64,000 bases of DNA. It comes from CAVQEG01 sp963711465 (GTDB lineage: Bacteria > Bacteroidota > Ignavibacteria > OLB7). Position 1 is the stretch's first letter; the number at the start of each line of letters is the position of its first letter. This document shows, in pieces, positions 41,897 through 50,959 of this stretch. A program made the translations under genes and the position numbers. Location of the stretch: positions 62,001-126,000 of the forward strand of contig CAVQEG010000003.1 in NCBI GenBank assembly GCA_963711465.1. The letters are read 5' to 3'. The notes under the pieces are model-generated. The model saw nothing but the letters and a program-made list of their open reading frames with translations. It was not told where the DNA came from and did not search any database.

Positions 41897-43234
41897 TCAC
41901 TCGGCCGGCACGTACACCGCGTAGCCGCGCGGTGGTGCCCAGAAGCCGCCGTCGCCGTGCGAACTGGTCCACTGCTCGTCGGGTCGTGAGACGTCGCCGG
42001 CGCTCCACCACGCAACCGGTGCCATGCGTGTATTCTCCCAACCCGTTCGAACCCATGCGCCGTGCCAGTGTTCGGAGCGGTTGTTCAGCACGAAGAGCAG
42101 TCCGGGCGCGGTGTCGTGTCCGCTGCGCTCCATGATGTAGAGGTCTTCATCGCTGCGCAGCACGCGTGTGGCACCGCCGGCGAACGCTTCGTGCATCGAG
42201 ACGAGCGCCGCGATCCCGTTGGGCGTGTCCTCCAACGCCAGACGGTGCGTGACGTAGTCCTTCCAGTACACGCACGGATATCCTTCATGCGTGAGAATCC
42301 AGGCGTAGGCGAGGAGTTTGTCGTTGACGATTGCAGTGGCGTCGTCGCGCATGTCGTGATTCTCGACGAAGGTGACCGAGCGTTCCGGCTGACGCGAGGT
42401 GAGCGTATTCCACTCGGTCAGCCGTCGCAGGTCGAACTGCGCGTCGTCGCAGAGCGCCTTGAGCATCCGCTGCAGCGGGATGTCGAACGCATTGACGGGA
42501 TTGTCGTTGAAGGCGTTGGCGACGCCGACCCACCGATCGATTTCCTCTCCATCGCACCAGCAGTGTCCGACGCCGAACGGACGGTACGGATGTCCGTCGC
42601 GCATGTAGTGGTACTGCTGCAGGGCGCCGATCGTCCAGCTGGTGTAGCCGCGGGCGAAGTCGTAACGGAATCCGTCGAAGCCGACGTCCTCGACGAGCCA
42701 GCGGGCCATGCGGAAGATTTCTTCGAGCACGTACGGATTGCGGTGTGAGAGGGCGGGCATCTCCCCGTACTCCTGCTCGCCACCGCGGTCGAACGTGCAG
42801 GGGTGGAAGCAATTCCAGTCACGGTGAAATTTTCCGCTCCGCGGCGCGAAGACCGTCCAGCGCTCCTCTCCGGTAATCGGATTGCTCTCCGTAGCGTCAC
42901 CGCCGCTGTTGTGCGTGATCACCATGTCGGCCAGCACTCCGAGCCGATGGTCGTGGGCGGCGGCGATCAACCGGTCGAGTTCGACACGCGTTCCGAACAG
43001 CGTACTGACGTGACCCTTCTGGTTGAATTCTCCCAGATCGTAGTAGTCGTAGGGATCGTAGCCCATCGACGGACCGCCGATGTTGGCCGCCTTGTGTACG
43101 GGTGGGAGCCAGAGATGGGTAAAGCCGGTGGCGGAAAGTGCCGGGATCTGCGTGCGGAGGTGATTCCACCACCCGAACGTTCTGTGTTCCTCCTGCGGGC
43201 AGTTCCAGTAGAATGCCTGCATCATCACGCCCAT
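41897..43234 (-). CDS. alpha-amylase family (GH13) protein lacking the usual acid/base
   Basis: The 445-aa product has the GH13 scaffold: F-T-H-L-W-L-P-P (about 38-45), M-G-Y-D-P-Y-D-Y-Y-D-L-G-E-F, then F-D-G-F-R-Y-D-F-A-R-G with nucleophile D192, and F-V-E-N-H-D with D294. The acid/base segment should read like V-G-E-x-W. Here it is V-G-H-C-W (residues 222-226), so a His replaces the Glu. Motif I also has I-T-H for the usual x-N-H. It resembles maltotetraose-forming and plant-type alpha-amylases in layout, with no signal peptide, so it would be cytoplasmic. Either it is inactive or it uses an unusual acid. No other starch gene is nearby. Confidence 0.85.
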   Translation of the reverse strand: MGVMMQAFYWNCPQEEHRTFGWWNHLRTQIPALSATGFTHLWLPPVHKAANIGGPSMGYDPYDYYDLGEFNQKGHVSTLFGTRVELDRLIAAAHDHRLGVLADMVITHNSGGDATESNPITGEERWTVFAPRSGKFHRDWNCFHPCTFDRGGEQEYGEMPALSHRNPYVLEEIFRMARWLVEDVGFDGFRYDFARGYTSWTIGALQQYHYMRDGHPYRPFGVGHCWCDGEEIDRWVGVANAFNDNPVNAFDIPLQRMLKALCDDAQFDLRRLTEWNTLTSRQPERSVTFVENHDMRDDATAIVNDKLLAYAWILTHEGYPCVYWKDYVTHRLALEDTPNGIAALVSMHEAFAGGATRVLRSDEDLYIMERSGHDTAPGLLFVLNNRSEHWHGAWVRTGWENTRMAPVAWWSAGDVSRPDEQWTSSHGDGGFWAPPRGYAVYVPAE

Positions 43235-43325
43235 CGCGATCGTCGGGGTCTTGGTGTGGAATCGCGGCGAGCCGCCGCCGGAGTGTAGCTGAACGCGGCC
43301 GAAACTACGACAACGCTCCTGAAAC

Positions 43326-43362
43326 GACGAAGGCGAGTGCCTTCCGGCACTCGCCTCGTCGA
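43326..43362. terminator. hairpin upstream of the amylase-like gene
   Basis: GGCGAGTGCC/GGCACTCGCC (10 bp) with a 4-nt loop is extended outward by CGACGA and TCGTCG across one bulged A. It sits downstream of the FlgD-like gene (43573-44052) on the minus strand and probably terminates it. Confidence 0.6.
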
Positions 43363-43440
43363 CCTCTGATTCACATCTATCTCAAGAGCATTTTGTCGTG
43401 CACGCCGTCGCTTCGGTATCTACCGCACGTTCTGACCGGA

Positions 43441-43468
43441 AGTTTCACCCGAAGAGTTTCACCCGAAC
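43441..43468. repeat. 2 x 14-bp tandem repeat
   Basis: AGTTTCACCCGAAG and AGTTTCACCCGAAC follow directly on one another, about 100 bp downstream of the FlgD-like gene. Confidence 0.75.
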
Positions 43469-43572
43469 CGCGCCGTCACGATCTGCCTCGATTGCTGATA
43501 AAACAACGGGCCGAGGGGCAATTCGGTTTGCAACCGGGAGCGATTTACTCAAGGAACCCGTCGAACGGTCGA

Positions 43573-44052
43573 TTAGTTACCGGTGGAGGCGACCGATCCG
43601 GAAGCGGATTCGGTGTGGACGCGGGTGGCGACCACCGCGGATGTCGATTCGGTGGCTCCATCGACGTGCAGTGCGAGGTAGTAGGTGCCGTTTGGCACCC
43701 TCATGCCGGCGTCGTCGCGCGAATCCCAGTAGATCAGGTGTCGACCGGCCGCGGCCGGCTGGCGGGAGATTGTCCGCACGAGCGATCCATCGCTGCCGAT
43801 CACCGTAAGGGTGATCGTCCCGTCCTCGGGCATCAGGTAGGTGATTCCCACCTGGTCGGTGTAGGCGATCGGCCTTCCGCAGAGCTCGAGCGTGGTATCA
43901 CCCTGCCGGAGTCCGCGTGGCGCGTCGGTATCGGCGCGGCTCGCCGCCGGTTCACCCGCGAATGCTGCGGTGGCGGTCGTCAGCAGTGCCATCATGAGCA
44001 CTGTAAGAAGTGTGACTGCCGATCGGGTCGAATTCGTCTTTTCTGTGCGCAT
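43573..44052 (-). CDS. secreted protein with FlgD-type Ig-like domain
   Basis: The 159-aa product has a signal peptide (V-T-L-L-T-V-L-M-M-A-L-L...A-F-A-G) and a short linker. It then has an Ig-like domain with T-I-T-L-T-V-I-G-S-D-G-S-L-V-R-T-I, G-R-H-L-I-Y-W-D-S-R-D-D-A-G, and P-N-G-T-Y-Y-L-A-L. The W-D-x-R-D-D-x-G and G-x-Y-x-x motifs are typical of the FlgD Ig-like module that often tails Bacteroidota secreted proteins. Here the domain is nearly the whole protein. The C-terminal end is short, without a T9SS motif. Confidence 0.75.
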   Translation of the reverse strand: MRTEKTNSTRSAVTLLTVLMMALLTTATAAFAGEPAASRADTDAPRGLRQGDTTLELCGRPIAYTDQVGITYLMPEDGTITLTVIGSDGSLVRTISRQPAAAGRHLIYWDSRDDAGMRVPNGTYYLALHVDGATESTSAVVATRVHTESASGSVASTGN

Positions 44053-44141
44053 GGTCGTCCTCGTTCACGATTGGTCCAACTGGATTTCGAATCTGTGAAC
44101 AAGCTATTGCCAGCGCCTAAAGGAGACTTAAATGCGGGCGG

Positions 44142-45488
44142 TCATCCTCCGTTTCGGGAAAAGTTCGACCCGAGGTCCTGCCAGACCGCGTAGTAGTCCT
44201 CCTGGCGAAGATCGGTATCGAGTGCCCAGCGTGTGGTGCGACAGACGAAGCGGGTTTCGAACATGAAGGCGAGCGTGTCGGCGATGAACTGCGGCTCGAG
44301 CTTCGCGTCGGATGCCTTCTCGAAGGTGGCCTTGTCTGGACCGTGACCGGACATGCAGTTGTGCAGGGACGATCCGCCGGGGAGGAAGCCCTCGGCCTTC
44401 GCGTCGTACTCGCCATGAATGAGTCCCATGAATTCATTCATGAAGTTGCGGTGGAACCAGGGCGGGCGGAAGGTATTCTCGGCGACCATCCAACGCGGGG
44501 GGAAGATGACGAAGTCGCAGTTGGCGGTACCGTGGATCTCCGATGGCGCGGTGAGCACGGTGAAGATGGAGGGATCGGGGTGATCGAAGCTGACGGTATT
44601 GATGGTATTGAACCGCGTCAGATCGTACTTGTACGGGGCGTAGTTGCCGTGCCAGGCGACGACGTCGAGCGGTGAGTGGTCAATCTCGGCGGCCCAGAGG
44701 TGTCCACCGAATTTCGCCACGACCTCGAAGGAGCCCTCACGTTCCTCGAACGCAGCGGCCGGTGCGAGGAAGTCCCGCGGATTGGCCAGGCCATTGGCGC
44801 CGATCGGACCGAGGTCGGGAAGGCGGAACGGCTGGCCGAAGTTCTCACAGACATAGCCGCGGGCGTCACCATCGGGAAGGACGATGCGGAACTTGACGCC
44901 GCGGGGGACGACGAGGATTTCCCTGGGTGCGACCTCGACGACGCCCATTTCGGTATGGGCCAGCAGGCGGCCATGCTGCGGGACGATCAGCAGTTCACCA
45001 TCGGCATCGTAGAAGAACCTGTCTTCCATGGAACGATTGGCCGCATAGAGGTGGATGGCCACGCCGTTGTGGGTCGCCAGATCACCGTTGCCTGCGATGG
45101 TGACGAGTCCGGCGATCCAGTCGGTCGGTTCCGACGGTATCGGCAGCGGGTTCCACCGCATCTGATTCGGCGGCGTGAGGACCTCATCGAAGGGGGTACC
45201 GCGAAGGAGGCCGGCGTCGATCTGGCGATACGGCGTATGGACGACCGACGGGCGGATCCGGTAGCACCACGTGCGGCGATTGGCGGTACGGGGCATGGTG
45301 AAGGCGGTGCCGCTGAGCTGTTCGGCGTACAGACCGTGCGCGACGCGCTGCGGTGAGTTGCGTCCTTGCGGCAGCGAACCGGCGACTGCTTCGGTGGCGA
45401 ATTCGTTGCCGAAACCGGAGAGGTAGATGAGGTCGTGATCAGAATCGGACACGCGGCCGGCAGTGAGTTTCACTTCGAAGTGTGCCAT
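44142..45488 (-). CDS. hmgA: homogentisate 1,2-dioxygenase
   Basis: The 448-aa enzyme opens the homogentisate ring in tyrosine and phenylalanine breakdown, giving maleylacetoacetate. The N-terminus (Y-L-S-G-F-G-N-E-F-A-T-E-A) and C-terminal iron site are diagnostic. F-R-P-P-W-F-H-R-N-F-M-N-E-F-M-G-L-I-H-G supplies His and Glu ligands. A later H-N-C-M-S-G-H-G-P-D supplies the remaining histidines. Length is normal. No other gene of the pathway (hpd, fahA) is in the window. Confidence 0.97.
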   Translation of the reverse strand: MAHFEVKLTAGRVSDSDHDLIYLSGFGNEFATEAVAGSLPQGRNSPQRVAHGLYAEQLSGTAFTMPRTANRRTWCYRIRPSVVHTPYRQIDAGLLRGTPFDEVLTPPNQMRWNPLPIPSEPTDWIAGLVTIAGNGDLATHNGVAIHLYAANRSMEDRFFYDADGELLIVPQHGRLLAHTEMGVVEVAPREILVVPRGVKFRIVLPDGDARGYVCENFGQPFRLPDLGPIGANGLANPRDFLAPAAAFEEREGSFEVVAKFGGHLWAAEIDHSPLDVVAWHGNYAPYKYDLTRFNTINTVSFDHPDPSIFTVLTAPSEIHGTANCDFVIFPPRWMVAENTFRPPWFHRNFMNEFMGLIHGEYDAKAEGFLPGGSSLHNCMSGHGPDKATFEKASDAKLEPQFIADTLAFMFETRFVCRTTRWALDTDLRQEDYYAVWQDLGSNFSRNGG

Positions 45489-45875
45489 GGACGATATCCT
45501 CAGGGAGTTGGAAACCGGTCAAGATAGTAACGCCAAGAACGGGCCGCCAGGTACGGCACGGGGTAGGCGTGGGCCGGGGGTTGTTCGGTGGTCTTCGCAG
45601 ACGGCGAGCGCACCCGTGCGGAGCTTCTGCCAGGACCGCAGAGACGCTGTTCGGCATGCGATCGAAGAGAGTGTGCGAGGCCGGCTCGGATTGGCGGCGG
45701 GTCGTCTACCGGTACCAAGGTCGCCGTGGGTGCGATGTGCGTGCCGCGCGAGCAGATGGTTGGCGGCGGAGTGGATGTGCTCCGCGAAGCACCGTCGGAG
45801 TGAGGGCGTCTTTGTCCCGACGACCGTCGCAACGATCGATCCTGCGAAGCGCCGCGCCTCCGCGTTCTCGGCGGT
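45489..45875. other. intergenic region upstream of hmgA
   Basis: No supported gene is seen in these 387 bp. Open frames exist but show neither a domain nor a ribosome site. The region should carry the hmgA promoter and the end of the synthase operon. Confidence 0.35.
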
Positions 45876-47660
45876 TCAGAAGTGGAATCCAAATCCGAAG
45901 AGCACCGTCTGCACGCCCATCAGGGACATACCTCCGAGGATCAGCCCGGCTATGATCAGCAGGAACGGCGCGTAGACCAGCGGTCGTAGCCACCGCGGAT
46001 TCCAGCCCGTGCGGTGCATCAACGGTAACAGCAGAAACGCGATCGAGACGCCGAAGAACGATACCTGCAGCATCTTCAGCGACATGATGCCGAAGACGAT
46101 CGCGCACGCCACCTCGAATCCCTGCACCGCCAGATTGTCCGGATGACTTCCGGCGAACAGCGTTCGGAACCACTCCCGCACCCGCGTCGGTACCGGAGGT
46201 CCGAATTCGAAGACCTGCGAACCCGCCGGCGTCGTGCGGTCGGCCGTCACGTGGAAAATCGCCTTGCCCGTCATCAGGAAGAACGTCACGCCCAGACACG
46301 ACAACGGTCCCAGCGATCCGTACAGCGCAGTGCTGCGCGCCAGGAAGCGGAACATCTCCCGCGGTCGCATTGCCATGTCGATGATGAAGCAGAGGATCGG
46401 TGCCAGCAGCGTCAGCACCGTGATCAGAAAGAAGTCGCCACCCGTGATCGCCGAGAACCCCCCGTCGAGCCGCCACACCGGTACCGTGAGATTCCACCAA
46501 CCGATCACCAGCGTCAGTGGCTGTGTGTGGCCGAACATCGACGTCAGGACCAGATTCGCGTCGACGACGAACAGGAAGTAGAGAAGGGAGAACGGGAGGT
46601 TGAGCGTCGGGAAGAAGACGTCCAGCTTCTCCACCAGCGGAATTCTCGAGGAGCGCACCGCCCGCCACATCTCGCGCTGCAGAAATTCGCAGGTCCCCCG
46701 GGTCCACTTCATGTGTCGCACGCGGAACGCGCGAACCGTCTCGGGGAAGTCCTCGAGGCAGACGACATCCTCCATGAAGTATCCGCGCCAACCGTATTCC
46801 CGCGCTCGCAGTGCGAAGGCGAGGTCCTCGCTCACCAGTTCGGGGAAGCCACCGATCTGCTGCCAGCACTCGCGTCGGATGAGGGCTCCATGGCCGAGGA
46901 GCATCACGAATCCATAGCGGTTGCGCAGCGGGTGGTACCACTTCCAGTGGATGTCGATACCCGGACCCATTCCTGCGGCCAGTGCGCTCGACGTCTCGGG
47001 GTTGCTGCGGTGGTTGGCCTGGACGAATCCGCACGAGGGATCGACTTCGATCTGCGCCACGGTGCGCGCGAGAAAATCCTCCGGGAAAATTTCATCGGCG
47101 TCGGCAAGCGCAAAGTAGGCTTCGCGGACCGCCACGGTCGCAAGGCCGTGATTGACATTGCCGGCCTTGAATCCGCGACGATCGGATCGGCGCACGACGC
47201 GAACGCGATCCGGGTGCTCGGCGGCGAAGGCATCGACGCGTCGGCGGTAGTCCGCTTCGGAGCTGTCGTCGAGGATGTAGACGGTGAAATTCGGGTAGCG
47301 CTGTGCGACGCACGACAGCGCGCTCTTCTCGACGAAGTCGTTGGCCGTCGTGTAGAGGATCGCGACCGCAGGCGCGTCGGCACCGAAGTGCGGCAGCGGT
47401 TGCGGGGCCGGGCGATAGCGCCAGCGATAGATCGTCGCGAAGATGATCACGCCCACGTTGAAGAAGGCGTAGAGCCACGCGATCTCGGTGAAGACGATGA
47501 AGAACAGCAGGGCGCCGACTTTCGCGGGCGTATCGGCCATCTCGAGCAGTCCCATCAGGCGCGGATGGAACCACAGGAGCGAGGCGATCCACGCGCCGAA
47601 GATGAAGATGTAGAGCGACGGGCGGGGCGAATTCGTGCGGGGAGCCGTATCGACGCTCAT
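45876..47660 (-). CDS. membrane glycosyltransferase (GT2, polysaccharide synthase-like)
   Basis: The 594-aa protein has two N-terminal helices, a GT2 domain (I-L-D-D-S-S-E about residue 128-134, A-D-A-D-E-I-F near 187, S-E-D-L-A-F-A-L-R-A near 285) and a K-W-T-R-G-T-C-E-F segment in place of the Q-x-x-R-W motif. Several C-terminal helices follow. This is the layout of processive synthases such as BcsA and PgaC. The D, D-x-D, E-D and W-T-R-G motifs all look intact, though the last is a variant. Its start overlaps the stop of the TPR-barrel gene (47657-47660), so both are one operon that probably makes and exports a polysaccharide. Confidence 0.87.
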   Translation of the reverse strand: MSVDTAPRTNSPRPSLYIFIFGAWIASLLWFHPRLMGLLEMADTPAKVGALLFFIVFTEIAWLYAFFNVGVIIFATIYRWRYRPAPQPLPHFGADAPAVAILYTTANDFVEKSALSCVAQRYPNFTVYILDDSSEADYRRRVDAFAAEHPDRVRVVRRSDRRGFKAGNVNHGLATVAVREAYFALADADEIFPEDFLARTVAQIEVDPSCGFVQANHRSNPETSSALAAGMGPGIDIHWKWYHPLRNRYGFVMLLGHGALIRRECWQQIGGFPELVSEDLAFALRAREYGWRGYFMEDVVCLEDFPETVRAFRVRHMKWTRGTCEFLQREMWRAVRSSRIPLVEKLDVFFPTLNLPFSLLYFLFVVDANLVLTSMFGHTQPLTLVIGWWNLTVPVWRLDGGFSAITGGDFFLITVLTLLAPILCFIIDMAMRPREMFRFLARSTALYGSLGPLSCLGVTFFLMTGKAIFHVTADRTTPAGSQVFEFGPPVPTRVREWFRTLFAGSHPDNLAVQGFEVACAIVFGIMSLKMLQVSFFGVSIAFLLLPLMHRTGWNPRWLRPLVYAPFLLIIAGLILGGMSLMGVQTVLFGFGFHF

Positions 47661-49228
47661 AGGCCGATCCCCGCTCTCACACCGAGAGCTACCGATGTCA
47701 CCTCGGTCGATTCGCCGATCGACTGATACCGCAGCAGGAAGAGTGCGTCGGTGAGATCGCTGACCGGAGCGGCGATGCGCAGGTAGGAGTCGAAGACGCG
47801 ATTGACCCCGTCAGCGTCGGTGGCGCCGCCGACCTCCGCGCCTCCCGCCAGTCCGAGCCCGAGCTTGAGTCCCTGCGGAAAGTGGTATTCGCCGGAGGCG
47901 AGCACGCGCCAGTGGTATTCCCCCGGAATTCCCGTGCGGGCGTAGAAGACCGCCGGTTCGAGTTCCAGCCGGCGTCCGACGGGAATTCTCACTGCGGCGT
48001 GGGCGATCCACTCGTTGCGTTCATCGCTTCGGCTGCCGATCCAGAATCCGAGCTTGACCGACTGATGGGTGGGGAGGACGAAGACCTGCTCGCCACGCAG
48101 CAGCAGCTGGAAGACGGAGCTGTCGAGCCGGCGGAACCCCGTCTCCAGCCGAGTGGTGAAGTTCTGCTGATAGTTAGCAAACCCACCCAGGTAGTAGCTC
48201 GGCACGGCCTGATTGCGGCGGCTGTAGATGATGTTGTCCATCGTCAGACCGTTGTCGATCTGCAGCCAGAGGCGAACGGCGTTCGACGGCTGCAGGGCGA
48301 GTTCGGCCAGGCGGATTCCGGTATTGGACTCACCGGCGCCATCGCCGCCGAAGAACGTGGCACCGCCCCAGATGGTGACCTGTGCCGAGGGGGGCTGCTG
48401 GAGAATCTGCGTCAGCGCGGCGCGGGCATCGTCGCGGCCCGGGGCGATGCGCAGCGCCTGCCGGTAGGCGCGGCTGGCCTCTCCACGATTCTGCGCCATG
48501 CGCTCGGCATTGGCCAGTCCCAGCAGCAGATCCGGATCCTTCGGATCGAGCGCCACCGCGCGTCGGAACCAGGTGGTCGCGCCGACGGCATCGCCATTCC
48601 ACAGCGCCGAATACGCCATTCCGCGGGTGGCTTCCCGGTTGCCGGGATCGATCGTCAGCGATCGGCGGAATTCCTGCTGGGCACGGCGCTGATCACCCTG
48701 CCAGGCGTAGGTGTAGCCGAGCGCGTTGCGCGCGGCGACGTCGGAGGAATCCGCCGCGATCAGCGTCTGAAAGTCCCGCTCGGCCTCGAGGTACTTCTGC
48801 TGCCAGGACCGCACTTCACCCCGGCGCAGCCGGGCGCTGCGGTCGTTCGGATCGCGCGTGAGCAGTCGCGAGTAAACCGATTCGGCCGTGGCAAGATCTC
48901 CGGTCGAGGTCAGTCGTGCCGCGTCGCCCATCTCCACGCCGGTATGTCCCGAGAAGGACGATTCGTTCGCCGGTGCCAGCGGCGACGACGAGTCGCCCGA
49001 TGCCGTCACGGCGCGGTTGGTCCCCGACGCCGGTTGCTGCAGTTCAGCCGCAAGCGTGTCGGCCCGTTCGACAGAGCGTGCCGTCTCGGTGTCGGCACGC
49101 GGCACGCGGTGCGCCTCATCGGCAATCGTCCCGGAGGACTGAGCCGGCAGAGGCGCCGCGAACGCCGTCGACATCAGGAGAAGCAGGAGCGTCGATGCGT
49201 GAATTCGGTGGAACCGTTGCGAGAACAT
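47657..49228 (-). CDS. TPR and outer-membrane barrel protein
   Basis: From ATG at 49228 the ~523-aa product has a signal peptide (L-L-L-L-L-M-S-T-A-F-A-A-P-L-P-A-Q) and a low-complexity linker. TPR repeats follow at about residues 90-250 (A-E-S-V-Y-S-R-L-L-T-R-D-P-N-D, A-R-N-A-L-G-Y-T-Y-A-W-Q-G-D-Q, P-K-D-P-D-L-L-L-G-L-A-N-A-E). A C-terminal barrel follows, with the last strand ending G-V-R-A-G-I-G-L. This is a PgaA/YaiO-like arrangement. It is co-expressed with the glycosyltransferase by a 4-bp overlap, so an export role is likely; the polymer is unknown. Confidence 0.82.
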   Translation of the reverse strand: MFSQRFHRIHASTLLLLLMSTAFAAPLPAQSSGTIADEAHRVPRADTETARSVERADTLAAELQQPASGTNRAVTASGDSSSPLAPANESSFSGHTGVEMGDAARLTSTGDLATAESVYSRLLTRDPNDRSARLRRGEVRSWQQKYLEAERDFQTLIAADSSDVAARNALGYTYAWQGDQRRAQQEFRRSLTIDPGNREATRGMAYSALWNGDAVGATTWFRRAVALDPKDPDLLLGLANAERMAQNRGEASRAYRQALRIAPGRDDARAALTQILQQPPSAQVTIWGGATFFGGDGAGESNTGIRLAELALQPSNAVRLWLQIDNGLTMDNIIYSRRNQAVPSYYLGGFANYQQNFTTRLETGFRRLDSSVFQLLLRGEQVFVLPTHQSVKLGFWIGSRSDERNEWIAHAAVRIPVGRRLELEPAVFYARTGIPGEYHWRVLASGEYHFPQGLKLGLGLAGGAEVGGATDADGVNRVFDSYLRIAAPVSDLTDALFLLRYQSIGESTEVTSVALGVRAGIGL

Positions 49229-49601
49229 TCGTCTCGTTGTTGCTGTGCCCGTTTGTTGGCCTGTCGGCCGATCCGCCGCGACCGTGCGCCGGTGGAATCG
49301 AACGTGTGGATTGGGGCCGTCTCGCAGAGGCTGGAACCGGGTCGGAGCGGACCCGGCGGCGGGACATGAGACACTACCCCCATTACTATAAACACACGAG
49401 AGGCCCGGATGTCTCAGCCCGAAGCAGGATATCGTGATTTCAGGATGAAATTCGGGTCCGCGATCCCCTCCTCGACCGGAGCGATTTGCCATGTTCCGAG
49501 AAGTCGCGATCCGGTGAGGAAGACTATCTTCGCGCCGCGCGGATCGGCTCCGCGCGAACGCCCGCACCGACATCGCACCCTTTCATCCTAGAGGCAATAC
49601 C
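49229..49601. other. divergent intergenic region
   Basis: These 373 bp lie between the TPR-barrel gene (minus) and the VOC gene (plus) and should hold both promoters. The AT-rich patch near 49380-49395 (ATTACTATAAACACA) is a possible promoter part. No gene was seen. Confidence 0.35.
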
Positions 49602-50423
49602 ATGGCCGAGACTGAATCCAACACCGCCGACCAGACCCAGGTTAGTCATCCCGCCGGCAACTTCTGCTGGTGGGACATCAGTACGACCGATCAGACCGGT
49701 GCGCGCGACTTCTATTCGAATGTCTTCGAGTGGACACCCGTCGACATGCCCGTCGATGAAACCAACGTCTACACCATGTTCCGCTGCGACGGAAAGGACG
49801 CCTGCGCGGCGATGCTGATGAGTGATGGCGAGAAGCAGGGAGGTGTACCGACGCATTGGAACAGCTACATCTCAGTCGACGATGTCGAAGCCATGACCGA
49901 CAAGGCGAAGTCGCTGGGCGCCCAGGTGCTGATGCCGCCGATGGACGTGATGGATGTCGGCCGCATGTCGATGATCAAGGACCCGACCGGCGCCGTCGTG
50001 GCGCTGTGGAAGGGCAAGTCGCACGGCGGTGCCGGCCACTTCAACCGTCAGTGGGGTGTGGTGTGGAACGAGCTGGCCACCCGCGATGCGGCCCGTGCCG
50101 AGGAATTCTACACGAAGCTGTTCGACTGGAAGGCAAGTGACGCCGGTATGCCGGACATGAAGTACACGCTGTTCGCCAACAACGATCAGCAGGTCGCCGG
50201 TATGATGCAGATCACCGACGAGTGGCCGGAGCACGTGCCGTCGAACTGGATGCCGTACGTATCGGTGCCGGACGTTGCGGCGACGGTGGAGAAGTCGAAG
50301 TCACTGGGTGGTGACGTGATCGTTCCGGCGACGGAGATACCGACGGTCGGCACGTTCGCGGTGCTGCGCGATCCGCAGAACGGAGTCTTCTCGGTGATCA
50401 CGATGCAGCCGCAGGGTTCCTGA
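49602..50423 (+). CDS. tandem VOC-domain protein
   Basis: The 273-aa product has two VOC domains. The first begins F-C-W-W-D-I-S-T-T-D-Q-T-G-A-R-D-F-Y (about 21-135) and the second V-V-W-N-E-L-A-T-R-D-A-A-R-A-E-E-F-Y (about 152-270). Each ends in a D-P-T-G-A or D-P-Q-N-G strand. The W-x-(D/E)-L/I-x-T-x-D pattern resembles the CFP-30B/hydroxylase-like subgroup of VOC proteins. The substrate is unknown. It begins M-A-E-T-E-S-N. A 15-bp hairpin at 50456-50492 ends the unit. Confidence 0.88.
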   Translation: MAETESNTADQTQVSHPAGNFCWWDISTTDQTGARDFYSNVFEWTPVDMPVDETNVYTMFRCDGKDACAAMLMSDGEKQGGVPTHWNSYISVDDVEAMTDKAKSLGAQVLMPPMDVMDVGRMSMIKDPTGAVVALWKGKSHGGAGHFNRQWGVVWNELATRDAARAEEFYTKLFDWKASDAGMPDMKYTLFANNDQQVAGMMQITDEWPEHVPSNWMPYVSVPDVAATVEKSKSLGGDVIVPATEIPTVGTFAVLRDPQNGVFSVITMQPQGS

Positions 50424-50455
50424 CGGCGCCGGGGCACGACACTTCGGAGGAATCG

Positions 50456-50492
50456 ACGACGGGGATGGCGGAACGATCGCCATCCCCGTCGT
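50456..50492. terminator. hairpin between convergent genes
   Basis: A 15-bp stem (50456-50470 with 50478-50492, containing GACGGGGATGGCG) and a 7-nt loop separates the VOC gene and the convergent GerW-like gene. TCGTTTA follows on the plus strand. It probably serves both. Confidence 0.7.
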
Positions 50493-50496
50493 TCGT

Positions 50497-50937
50497 TTAC
50501 TTCCGCGCCTTCCACGCTCGAGCCCACATCACACCGATGCCGGTGAGCATCGACATGGCGGCGAGGCCGAGCTTGGTGACGTCGAGAATCGGAACGACGT
50601 CGACGCCCGAGGGGCGAATGGTGATCGTGGCGATCGGCCGTGCAGTCGCCGTTCCGCCACCGCCGCCGCCGCCGCCGGAGCCACCGGCGGTTGCCGATGC
50701 ATGTCCGTCCGAACCGGGCTGCTCCGGTGCGGTTCCACCCCCGGTTCCGAATCCCATTCCCATAGCGGCGAACACCTCTGATGCGGTGATGACGGTGGTA
50801 TCGCCGTTGGTGACCGGATCGCCGAAGACGGCATTCGAGCGCGCCATCTGCGTCAGGCGTTCGGTCATGGCGGCCACTTTGTCCTGACCGCCCTCGATCG
50901 TCCGTGCGATCGTCTCGTCGCTTATCGTCTGATCCAT
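50497..50937 (-). CDS. GerW/YtfJ-family protein
   Basis: The 146-aa product matches the GerW (YtfJ) family: S-N-A-V-F-G-D-P-V-T-N-G-D-T-T-V-I, then E-V-F-A-A-M-G-M-G-F-G-T-G-G-G, a Gly-rich linker, and A-R-P-I-A-T-I-T-I-R-P-S-G-V-D-V-V-P-I. One C-terminal helix follows. In Bacillus the relative is needed for spore germination; its role outside spore-formers is unknown. A strong ribosome site (AGGAGGA) precedes the ATG. It is the third gene after the HtrA-type protease and a small protein on the same strand. Confidence 0.85.
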   Translation of the reverse strand: MDQTISDETIARTIEGGQDKVAAMTERLTQMARSNAVFGDPVTNGDTTVITASEVFAAMGMGFGTGGGTAPEQPGSDGHASATAGGSGGGGGGGGTATARPIATITIRPSGVDVVPILDVTKLGLAAMSMLTGIGVMWARAWKARK

Positions 50938-50959
50938 CGCATTCCTCCTTCCGTTGAAT

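Larger units (their letters stand above)
43235..43572. other. intergenic region upstream of the amylase-like gene
   Basis: No gene is supported here. The region holds a hairpin (43326-43362), a 2 x 14-bp repeat (43441-43468) and the amylase promoter region on the minus strand. Confidence 0.4.
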
